Assembly: GCA_947184155.2 (NCBI GenBank)
Contig: CAMXCT020006748.1
Location: 248,001 to 312,000 of the forward strand
Source: Cladocopium goreaui
Taxonomy: Eukaryota > Sar > Dinophyceae > Suessiales > Symbiodiniaceae
Length of the DNA: 64,000 bases
Reading direction: 5' to 3'
Numbering within the stretch: position 1 is the stretch's first letter; each line of letters begins with the position of its first letter. The translations under genes and the position numbers were made by a program. The notes under the pieces were generated by a model. The model was not told the DNA's origin. It saw nothing but the letters and a program-made list of their open reading frames with translations, and ran no database searches. Of the stretch, positions 1 to 8,401 are shown in pieces.

Positions 1-7
1 GGTCGTG

Positions 8-28
8 ATTATATATATATATATATAC
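8..28. repeat. AT dinucleotide microsatellite
   Basis: A short run of alternating T and A. It is the first of many AT dinucleotide tracts in the window; longer ones are listed separately. Confidence 0.8.
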
Positions 29-113
29 ATATTTTTCTCTGTATCTGTCATTTGCTGGGTATTCAAGCTTAAAGACGATGAGGGTCAACATTGATCAGGA
101 TCATTGCGACCTC

Positions 114-272
114 ATGGCTGAGCAGTCCCCTTTGGGACCGCTCCCCGGAGGCCGTTCAGATGACCCTAGCCCTGCCACGGAGAACGCATACCGCAGCTAC
201 TGGGCGGCCTCCAGTCATGGGAAGATCTTGACACGCCCCAGAGGGCTTCCTCGACCCCTTACCCTTTGCTAA
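114..272 (+). CDS. Exon-like open frame, unidentified
   Basis: An open + frame from ATG 114 to a stop at 270-272. It is richer in GC than its surroundings and codes for a Pro/Gly/Ser-rich peptide that includes ATENAYRSYWAASSHGKIL. It lies about 1 kb upstream of the first recognised exon of the family 2 glycosidase and could belong to it. I cannot see the acid/base Asn-Glu motif of that family here, so the link is only positional. A chance open frame is possible. Confidence 0.25.
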   Translation: MAEQSPLGPLPGGRSDDPSPATENAYRSYWAASSHGKILTRPRGLPRPLTLC

Positions 273-660
273 TTGGATATAGCTATGGAAAGTACCCATT
301 ATTGGTTAATCAATGAACCAAATGGGTCATGTTCCACAGCAATGTTAACTTGCCGGATGAAATCTGGGATTTCATGGGAATTCAGAGGTTCGGGTGGGTA
401 GCGGAGGGAAATTCCAAGAGTCCAGAAACAAAACACCAGTAGTTACTGGCATGGAACACAAAAAACTAATAAATCTAATAACGAGCCTGCACTTTCGGAG
501 GATTTATGATCATTTAATATCATTTATGCAGCAATTCATTTCTGGTGTCAGGGATTGTGCGTCAATTATGTCCTTGAGTAAATGGCATAGATATGGAAAA
601 CCCATGAAAACCCCAGTTTGTAGATTTGTTTCCCATGGAAACCCGTAGATTTCAATAGAA

Positions 661-804
661 GGCCTCTCGGTCGAGGTATGGCGAATCGGCTTCGTGAGAG
701 GTCGAAAGGTAGCAGGCTCATCAGTTGGGGCTCCTCCGCCACCGTTAGCGACAGGCGGGAATGCCCGCATCGGATGTGAAGATATGTTGATGTTACATGG
801 CTAA
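661..804 (+). CDS. Exon-like open frame, unidentified
   Basis: A + frame with no ATG, open to the TAA at 802-804. It reads EVWRIGFVRGRKVAGSSVG and then a four-proline run. Composition and lack of stops suggest an exon, but I do not recognise the family. An antisense frame over 510-770 is also open, so strand is not settled by the sequence alone. The + strand is preferred because every well-supported exon in the window is on +. Confidence 0.25.
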   Translation, partial: GLSVEVWRIGFVRGRKVAGSSVGAPPPPLATGGNARIGCEDMLMLHG

Positions 805-1260
805 TGGTCTCAAACTGCTTCGAAATAGAAAAATGTCTTGTTTCTAACTATTCTAAATTGTGTCCATCATTTTGCTGGTGTCAAACTGCTTCCGATTGCC
901 TCTCTTCTTTGTAACTTTGTTCAGAGTTTCACTTGCAGAGACCTGTCGACGTGTTAGCCTGGCGGGTCCTCAGTGACTTTATTGTCTTTACATAGCGCAA
1001 GAATGCGCAAAATTTTCAGGAAGCGTGTCTTTTCCATGCCCAAAGTTACAAAGACTGCAGATGGTTGCAAGGGAAATGTTTTAGGGCTGAGGCCCAATGG
1101 AGTATCAAGCACCAAGGCCAATGAATTCAACATGATTCAAACATATTTTCATCAGCCAATGCAGTGACATTTGATCACATCTCACTGTAGAATCCCACCA
1201 AAGACATCTCAGGAACAGGTCCCAGGTGCACATCCCGAGAGTTTTTTCACTTCGGCGCAG

Positions 1261-4095
1261 GTATTTGCACTATGCTGACGTGTGCTCCTTTCATCACTAC
1301 CCTGCATGGTATCCCACTAGCTCACCTGGGAACATGGAGGAGGTGAAGCAAATTCCCTTGATTTGGGAGGCCCAAACGACCGGAAATGGTGGTGATGTCA
1401 TGCACCGAAGTCAAGAGATTATGTGTTCAATCAGAAAACAATCTGATGCGGTTTTGCGGCCAGTTTGGGCGTCGTTTTGAAGTCAATGTTTGGATGTGGT
1501 TTTGCGGCCAGTCTTTTGCGAAGATCATGGGGATTCACTTTGTGAGGATTTAGATCCGCAATATTCCGAAATAGCGGAGATGTTATTTGATCAGTAGGAG
1601 GTTTTTAGGAGCCAGAAATGTGCACATTTGGAAATCAGAATTGGATGGAGTTTCATCAGTTTGGGACTAATTTAAGGTAAACCCAATCATAAACCGATTG
1701 ATTGAACCCATTCCCGGTGACGGGAATTGTATTCCCAGTAGGATCCCCCCGAGGCCTACGGCCGATATGTGGAGGAAGCCTTTCCCGAGAAGCCGTTGCT
1801 GATCACCGAGGCAAGACCCCTGCAGCACAGCCTATGGGGGGTGGACCATATGATTAAATGATACTAAATGTAAATATAGCAAATTTGGGGGAACATCTTT
1901 AGGCTTATGGGAAACTACATGGGAATGTGATATGTGTATATATTGTCCTATTGCCTAGGGGTATGTGACATAGTGTGACATAGTGTGACCATATTGGGAT
2001 ATGAAATATCGCTCAAGTTGGGAGACATTGGATCAGCAACATAGTTATTGTTTGTGTTTCACAAGTGCGGGCTCCATAAAAGATCCTTCAATCCTAATGA
2101 TCAGAAATAGCTCTTGCGTATAAAAGTGGCCCATGTTCTTTCATGCGTCTTGACCCATCCTCATTCCAGAAAATGAGATGGTACATCTCCCTGTTTGTTG
2201 ACCCATCTTGCAGCGACCCGAAACAGATTGATAGAACAAAGAAGCCATCACTACTTTAGATTCAGTTTGTGTTTCTCAATTGGTTCTCTATCTTTTTGGC
2301 TTTTTGGTGGTTGCTATGCATTATATATAATTAATTAATTTAATCCGTATATGGATGAATTTTAGAATTCACTATGAAGTGAAGTGACTGGAATGATGGT
2401 TGACATACGGGGAATCATCCCCAAATGGCCGCAAGTTTCAGCTATTTTGAGGTTACTGTAATAAGGTTTATTATCATTCAGCTGGGCAAGTTTAATGGAC
2501 TATGAATCTATCGCAAAAAATCGACCAAAGAGAATCCCATATGTTGGTTCATATTCCCATCATCTTCCCCATAGATTCCCCATATCTTCAGCATCTCGTC
2601 AGGCCGGTGCTGGTGGCCTTTACGCCTTGCACGGCCCCAGCGAGGAGAAGTGGACGGAGGAGTATCAAAGTGCCGTTGCAAGGGGCGGGTCATTTTTGGT
2701 GGCTGTAGCCTCCGGAAAAATGAACGAAATATGACGAAATGATATGTAAAACATATCACTAGAACCTTACAGATATACAATGATATATAATTAATTCAGT
2801 TCCTTAGGAAAGCAGAAGCTTTCCTATATCTATCTGAATTTGCTGGAAGATATAGCGGCCATAGCAGTGGAGAAAAGATTTCAAGCAAAAACATAGATAA
2901 AAAATGATATAAAAGGGATGACAACCAATGATAACTGTTCGACTTGAATCTTGGTGGGTTGGAGTACAACGCAATAGACAACCAATCAATACAGGAAAGA
3001 ACAAGAGAAGATCATCACCCTTGACGAAGCGGCAGAGGTTGATCACTTCCTTAGTACCTTGCAGCCCGATGATAAAGCTTTGGCCCTCCCAAGCATTCCA
3101 GATCATTTAGATTTAGTAAAGCCATTTTTCCCCACCTCCCAGGTGAGGGTCTCTAGATTTTATCAGAGGTGCATCCCGCCCTCCTTCTCCTTCTCCTTCT
3201 CCTTCTCCTCGTCCTCCTCCTCCAGGTCAACCGTGATTTCCAGATCTCAGTGGGCACTGCCGGACCTCAACCGCGAGCGCCAGAGCTCAGTGGGCACGAA
3301 TGTCAGATAGAATGTCAGAATATATGTCGGATAGAATTGATAGAATACCGGATAGATGTCAGAATAGATCAGATAGAATTTCAGGTGGCGGGGATCACTC
3401 GAAGAAAGTATTTTTTGAGAAAAAATGATTCCAGTTATGAAATCATAATTTCTCCGGGCAAAATGGTTTATCAGCTGTCAACTTAGTTATCAAATGAACT
3501 ATGATTTCTCCATAAGATTCCAAAACTGGAGGTCTTCTGATGCAGATGCACTACTTGTCCATTTTCACCAACTCGAAGATCGCCGGCCTGGCTCTCTGGC
3601 AGTTTGCCGACATCCCCATTGATCGGGCCGTCTCCAACGATGAGCATCGGCCCAGGGGTCTGAACAACAAAGGCGGCACCGGATTTCAATCCCATCCTTA
3701 CACTGTCAATTTCCCTTTCAATAGGTATCAATAAGTGTCCCTCTTTTTTGTCAATCTGAAAGACTTAGGCATCAAAGGGAAAACATACCAAATGCCTCTT
3801 TTTGGGAGTTTGCCCCAAAAGTTTTGGGGGTTTGCCCCAAAAGTGTGGCACACACAACAGAGTTGCTCTTGGTGAAATAAACATAATTAATATATATAAA
3901 TCAAATGATTCGACTTCTCATGTGTCTCCTTTCACTTTTTACAGGGTCCAGAGACACACGGGCACCTGCTAGGTGTTTTGAAATGTTTTGAGCCTCACAC
4001 ACGGGCACCTGGTAGGTGTTTTGAGCCTCACACGGTTGCCGAAAGTGGCCTTCCAAGCGCTACGTTTGCTGCGATCCTCAGTTGGTGCGACAGCC
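1261..4095 (+). CDS. Glycoside hydrolase family 2 (beta-glucuronidase-like), 3' exons
   Basis: Multi-exon gene for the C-terminal half of a family 2 TIM-barrel glycosidase, which removes a terminal glucuronosyl or galactosyl unit from glycans. Exons: 1261-1342 (ADVCSFHHYPAWYP, like the ADVICxNxYYxWY segment), 1742-1810 (EKPLLITE, the strand ending in the catalytic nucleophile; Glu codon 1808-1810), 2603-2677 (AGAGGLYALHGPSEEKWTEE, like the AGLHxxxxxxWSEEYQ segment), 3546 to about 3690 (SKIAGLALWQFADI then RPRGLNNKG, like WNFADF...NKKG), and a probable last exon from about 4026 (RLPKVAFQALRLL, like RxPKxAA). Exons 1-3 join in phase. Intron 2 starts GC (1811) and intron 3 starts GC (2678), and both end AG. 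The acid/base Asn-Glu exon was not found and should lie upstream. The join between exon 4 and the last exon is not resolved. A beta-galactosidase or beta-mannosidase relative is the main alternative. Confidence 0.72.
2995..3141 (+). CDS. Exon-like frame inside glycosidase intron 3
   Basis: A + frame that follows CAG at 2992-2994 and ends in CAG|GTGAGG at 3141. It codes for an acidic, helical-looking segment including TLDEAAEVDHFLSTLQPDDK. It has acceptor- and donor-like ends but matches nothing in family 2 glycosidases, and it lies inside the intron joining exons 2603-2677 and 3546. Its last bases are shared with the composite repeat that follows, so it may be a captured gene fragment carried with that repeat, or an alternative exon. 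Confidence 0.35.
3117..3390 (+). repeat. Composite minisatellite element, short copy
   Basis: This segment starts at TTTTTCCCCACCTCCCAGGT. It continues through a CTT/CTC pyrimidine run (3181-3224) and two copies of a unit containing GGACCTCAACC / CAGTGGGCAC, then ends in AGAATGTCAGATAG-type 12-bp repeats (about 3298-3390). The same order of parts recurs at 33928-34960 in a much expanded form. Confidence 0.7.
3955..4024 (+). repeat. Two direct repeats, 43-bp spacing
   Basis: A 27-bp word beginning CACACGGGCACCTG and ending TTTTGA occurs at 3955-3981 and 3998-4024 with one mismatch. It sits just before the probable last glycosidase exon and supplies two identical TTTTGAG acceptor-like ends. 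Confidence 0.75.
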
Positions 4096-4146
4096 TCGAA
4101 GATTTGGTATTTTACAGGTGTCTATATAGAGATCAGTATTATGTCA

Positions 4147-4420
4147 TATGTATATATATATAGTAATAATAATGATAATGATGACGATGATAATGATAAT
4201 GAACATAATATATTTATAATTTATGTAATTACATATGTATGTGTGTGTAACATCACATCGTTAAGTACATATATATATATTTATTTATTTAATTAATTAT
4301 TTAATTATTTTATTTATTTATTTATATGTGCGCATTTAAGTATATTTATGTATATATACATAGTATGCGTGTGTGTGTGTGTGTCGCGTATAGCTCAATA
4401 TTATGTTATTTATATACGCG
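4147..4420. repeat. AT/TTTA/GT simple-sequence region
   Basis: A patchwork of AT runs, AATGATGATG-type repeats, ATTT runs (4280-4325) and a GT run (4369-4384). I see no gene. Open frames here come from the low complexity. Confidence 0.7.
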
Positions 4421-4951
4421 TCATATTGCACTATATGCATGTATGTCTACAGCATACTATGTCGATGCTCTTTATTGGTGGTTTGCATTAAGATCAGTCC
4501 ATCCCCGAAAATGTGTTTCATGTATTTTGTACATGTCGTAATCTGTTTATGGAAACTGCCTAATGTAGTGCAAACATATGTGGTTTCCTTAATCCGTCCT
4601 GACTAACATCTTGTTTTGCTACGTTGGCTTCGGGCAATGATAGGTCAACGGATTGATTGCTTGTTGGTGTCCAAGTTTCCGTCCCAATAACTGGAATGGG
4701 CGGCTTAGCCACAAACCAGAGACAGAGGGAGAGAAAGAGAGAGGTTAGGATTATTTAGCTAGGCTAGGGCATACAAGGAGAATGACAGACAATAACAATA
4801 ACGATAGAAAATGATGATGAACCCTTTGCCACTAGGATAGGAACGGGAAAGACTTAAGGGCAGTAATCAATTCCCTCCAGTGGCCTTCGGTTCTATATCA
4901 ACATGCATTGTACTTCAAGGCACCATGATCTCAGCCTTATGGCCTTAGCAG

Positions 4952-5179
4952 TTTGTTGGCCCCCTCAAAGGTGACCCAGATGAATCATCAGTCCGTGAGG
5001 ACAGCGCAAAGCTGGAGAATACTTTGGATTGATCCTCCCGCCTGAGGACGAGTGCTGAATACCCGGGGTTGGTAGCCGGCAAACCCAGTGGTTTTAAGCT
5101 TCGCCGGTTACCCGAAGTTGAAGAACTGCCCCCAGATCCGGTTATCACCAGTTATATAATAGGTGGTGAACATCCCTAA
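4952..5179 (+). CDS. Exon-like frame interrupted by one TGA
   Basis: Following TTAGCAG, a + frame reads GPLKGDPDESSVREDSAKLE, meets TGA at 5030-5032, then continues in the same frame as AEYPGLVAGKPSGFKLRRLP and beyond to TAA 5177-5179. Both halves look like real hydrophilic protein. An antisense frame from 5148 to 4945 is also fully open, so strand is uncertain. It could be a decayed exon, two exons around a very short intron, or an antisense exon. Confidence 0.3.
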
Positions 5180-6365
5180 TAACCAAATAGGCCTTCTACC
5201 ATCCCAGGTGGTGCAGGATTTCGCAACCATCCGCAGTAGTATGCGATATTCACTTCCATGAAAGAGTTATGTTTGATGATTTCTGGGGTACGTGACATGT
5301 AAGCAAATGTAAACAATGCGACCATGCGGGTCGATGGTCATCAAGGGGCTCATTCTAGCTGAGAAACGTCATCCGTGGTGTGGCTGGCCCCCGTCCAAAG
5401 AGGCCAATTCTCCCACGACATCCGCCACCAAAGATGCTCAGGTCTAGGAACACAGCTTACATCAACCAGATTTCGCTGGCCCATCCACAGTCTCATCATC
5501 GCTAATCCGCTGATAGCTGCAACCACCCCAATCCCGGTGGAGGACTCAGCACGTTTGACTGGTCTCTTTCGGGTGTGACGGGCGCGACTGGTGACCGCGA
5601 TTGGTTGAAAATAGCTGGCCGAGGTGGGGAGATGACAGTGCTAACGTGTGTTTGAAAATGCTGTATACCATGGTATACCGGTATATCCATGAAATTAGCC
5701 ATAAAAAATGGGAAATCGATGGAAATCGGACATAGTTGGGTCAAACAATGTCAAACATCAAATTTGTGTGTGCCCTATTTTCAGACCAACTAGTTTGAAT
5801 TAAGTTTGATGCCGTGTTTGCGGATGATTAGCGTTGAGGCATCACCCTTTGATGGCCATATCATGTTGGAATGCGATGTTGTGCACAGGAAAAATAGTCT
5901 ATTCATGTCTATTGTAAATTGTGATCACCGTAGGCTGACCATGCCACCAACATGCTCGACTGTGTCATGGTTCCTTTTTTCATGCTTCTACCCAACGCTG
6001 CCCTTTGACAGTCGTATCGTGGCAAGTTACTTGCGATAGGCCTTCATGAGCGATTGAGGAACACTGCCAAGCACCTCACAGAAACCAAAAAACGACGGGA
6101 TGCAGCATCATTCGCCAGCAGATGATGGTGATTGGTGGTGTTGAGTTTTGAGTGAAGCATGCAAAGTTGGTGAGGAATGTTAATGATTCGAATATATCCG
6201 AATAATGATTCATAATCCATTTGATGCAGAACATCTGAAATTCAATCTCAGCGGGTGATTGCCCAGAATCCGTTGATCTGTGCCGCCAATCTGCTGAAAA
6301 TTGTCTACTGCAGGGGTCCCTGTTTGCTGAATCTTGTGCCCGTGCCCGTTTTAGTTGAAAAGCAC
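5180..6365. other. No supported gene
   Basis: Intergenic or intron-like sequence. Short open frames occur on both strands (for example around 5375-5578), but none has a recognisable motif or paired splice signals. Nothing here is supported. Confidence 0.5.
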
Positions 6366-6370
6366 GACAG

Positions 6371-6420
6371 TTCACCCTCCCCCAGACGCGTACAATCATC
6401 AAGAGCGCTCTTCTCGGCTG

Positions 6421-6451
<31 letters not shown>

Positions 6452-6682
6452 GATGACGATGACGATGAGGAGGAGGAGGAAGAGATCAGAATCAGGATCA
6501 TAGATGATCATAGATGCGAAGAAGACGATGACAGGAGAACGGCATTGCTCCTGAGCTGCTCCTGCGTGTCTCTGAGGTGTGTTTTGTTCGAGGCGGTGAG
6601 ATGCTGGAGAAATGCGAATCCTTCTTTTCCAGCAAATTGGCATCGTCCCTTGGGCATCCTTAACGACTGGATCGCTGGGTGA
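6371..6682 (+). CDS. Acidic low-complexity exon candidate
   Basis: A 103-codon + frame without ATG, open from CAG|TTC at 6371 to TGA 6680-6682. It runs through the GAT/GAC/GAG microsatellite in the frame that gives an unbroken Asp/Glu tract (about residues 18-37), flanked by IIKSALLGC and by EEIRIRIIDDHRCEEDDDRR. The length without stops and the choice of the acidic frame favour coding. However, trinucleotide repeats keep frames open by themselves, and antisense frames with Ser/Ile runs are also open. No family recognised. Confidence 0.3.
6421..6483. repeat. GAT/GAC/GAG trinucleotide microsatellite
   Basis: Imperfect trinucleotide run going from GAT through GAC to GAG. It is contained in the acidic open frame described over it. 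Confidence 0.85.
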
Positions 6683-6800
6683 CAGCCGTTTGGTGCCATC
6701 AAATCCATCAAGTTCATCATTGGCGGCAATCTGGTATATAAATGTATATAAAGCACTCATGAAAGTCATATGCCCATGAAAATCTGCGGGAAAAAACACA

Positions 6801-7019
6801 TTGGCATGGTTTTTGTTGACGATCCAAAAATCCTTAGAGGGTCCCTTTACAGAGATTCCGCAATTTCCTGGCTGGGCGACCACCCAGACATGTGCCAGGT
6901 TCCTGAGTGAACCCAAGAGCGAGAAAGAGGCCGGTCCCAGGGACGCACTGTGCAACGAGCATCCCGGGAATCGAACGACTTGCAACCGGTCCGGAACGTA
7001 TGATGCGCGATTTCATTAA
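6801..7019 (+). CDS. Exon-like open frame, unidentified
   Basis: An open + frame with a Pro/Glu/Lys-rich middle (ARFLSEPKSEKEAGPRDALC). A fully open antisense frame covers the same DNA, and no splice signal decides between them. No family recognised. Confidence 0.2.
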   Translation: MAWFLLTIQKSLEGPFTEIPQFPGWATTQTCARFLSEPKSEKEAGPRDALCNEHPGNRTTCNRSGTYDARFH

Positions 7020-7496
7020 TGGGTTAATAATGGTTGATAATCATGGAATATCATGGATACTGGTTAATAAATGTCAATAATATTTAATAATGGGATATTT
7101 ATTGGGATATCCTTTGGTAATCAAGCGTCGCGTTTTGGAACATTTCCAGTCCATTTGGATTGTTTTCCCAGCTAGAAACCTCCATGTATATACTTATGAC
7201 ACCGGAGAGTAATATTTGATAATTCCCTCGGGGTAAACATCCTAACATCCGATCAGCTAGTGAATCACTAAACTCTGTGTAGTTGGATGAGGGAGTGGAT
7301 TGGAATCAGCCAGCCAAATTTGCAGTTTGTTCAAACCAGTGGCTGGATTCAACTAGAGACTATATAAGATACGTTTTAAACTTTATACGACGATATGTTC
7401 CGAAGAAATCCGAAGACGTGTTTTTACAGTTTTTTCTTTACATGTTTTTTTTTAGCACTTGGGATTTGTTTCCAGGTTTGGACCTGGGAAACTTGA

Positions 7497-7682
7497 TACC
7501 TCCGATTCGGCTTGGGCAAAGATACCCGGATCCTCATCCCAAATCTGCAGGATGACATGCGTGCCATTGCCCGGGCAAACGTCATGGAAAGTCAGGGGCT
7601 TGGAAACGGCTCCCATGTATGGTGCGAATCCTATAGTCCCAAGATGTCCCAAATTTTGGGCATGTACCCTCCAGTAAATTGA
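7497..7682 (+). CDS. Exon-like open frame, unidentified
   Basis: A 61-codon + frame after the in-frame TGA at 7494-7496, running to TGA 7680-7682, with no ATG. The core LGKDTRILIPNLQDDMRAIA and ARANVMESQGLGNGSHVWCE reads like a folded protein with an amphipathic helix. An AG|G at 7551-7554 could open an exon. I do not recognise the family. Confidence 0.35.
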   Translation, partial: YLRFGLGKDTRILIPNLQDDMRAIARANVMESQGLGNGSHVWCESYSPKMSQILGMYPPVN

Positions 7683-8190
7683 CTAAGATATGGAAAAAAA
7701 CTCTGTTTCTAGATCATGATTTTTGCAGGAACATGCATGGATGTCCATATTGGTGTTGTTATTTGACCGGAGGCTGCTCCCAATTTGCTATATTTGAGCG
7801 CGCCTCTGAAGCGAAAACTCAATTCTGCAATTATCGAGGAATGGGTTTGGAAGACCATATTTCTGGGCACGATGCCAGTTGCTTTAGATACTCAGATACT
7901 AGGGAACCAATGGGGGTGCTGGCAAAAACAGAACCAACCAGGAACAGCTTTGCACACAGGTTGCCATGAAGAGTCATAAACGTTTGGGGAATGCCTGTTT
8001 GTCAGGGAAGAATTTACGAGATGTGGGTGAGATGATTAGAGGTTCTTTGTCGCGGACAGTTTGCCTGTGGATTCTTGATCCTACCTTCTGCGGCTTGAAT
8101 CAACATGAGGTCAATCCATCATTTACAAGGAGAAGAGCTTCGGAGGCCGACTTTGGATGTTCAGGATTGGTCCTGAATGTCAATGATATA

Positions 8191-8227
8191 TATATATATA
8201 CAACTATATATGTATAATTATATAAAT
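8191..8227. repeat. AT microsatellite used as the copia target
   Basis: TATATA-rich tract directly left of the copia element. A closely similar AT tract with the shared words CAATTATATAAAT and ATATG continues on the other side of the element (15313-15395), so the element is inserted inside an AT microsatellite. Confidence 0.75.
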
Positions 8228-8367
8228 GTGAAATCATTCCTGCTGTCAGCATTTGCATGTGGTGCACGTCTATCAGTCGCAGGGACTTCTAGAGCTCGAG
8301 GTGCGAGTGGAAAACAGTTAGAAAGCCCGATGTGTGTGCGGCCCCCGGTGGGGCAATCGCTTCCTCA
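8227..8367 (+). repeat. 5' LTR (141 bp, TG...CA)
   Basis: Begins TGTGAAATCATTCCTGCTGT and ends TTCCTCA. It is identical over its full length to 15172-15312. At 141 bp it is short for copia. As the 5' copy it should contain the promoter and transcription start. I see no TATA box inside it, though AT-rich DNA flanks it. Confidence 0.95.
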
Positions 8368-8368
8368 T

Positions 8369-8380
8369 TGGTAGCGGAGC
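8369..8380 (+). promoter_or_regulatory. Primer-binding site for initiator tRNA-Met
   Basis: TGGTAGCGGAGC starts two bases after the 5' LTR. It matches, with one mismatch, the TGGTAGCAGAG complement of the 3' end of eukaryotic initiator tRNA-Met, the usual copia primer. This fixes the right edge of the 5' LTR. Confidence 0.8.
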
Positions 8381-8401
8381 CCACCGGGGGCCCGCAAAGG
8401 A

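Noticed and set aside
6955..7000. tRNA gene on the minus strand (GTTCGATTCCCGG looks like a T-loop/B box).
   Set aside because: The flanking bases do not form a T-stem and no A box or acceptor stem can be found. No tRNA or rRNA gene is seen anywhere in the window.
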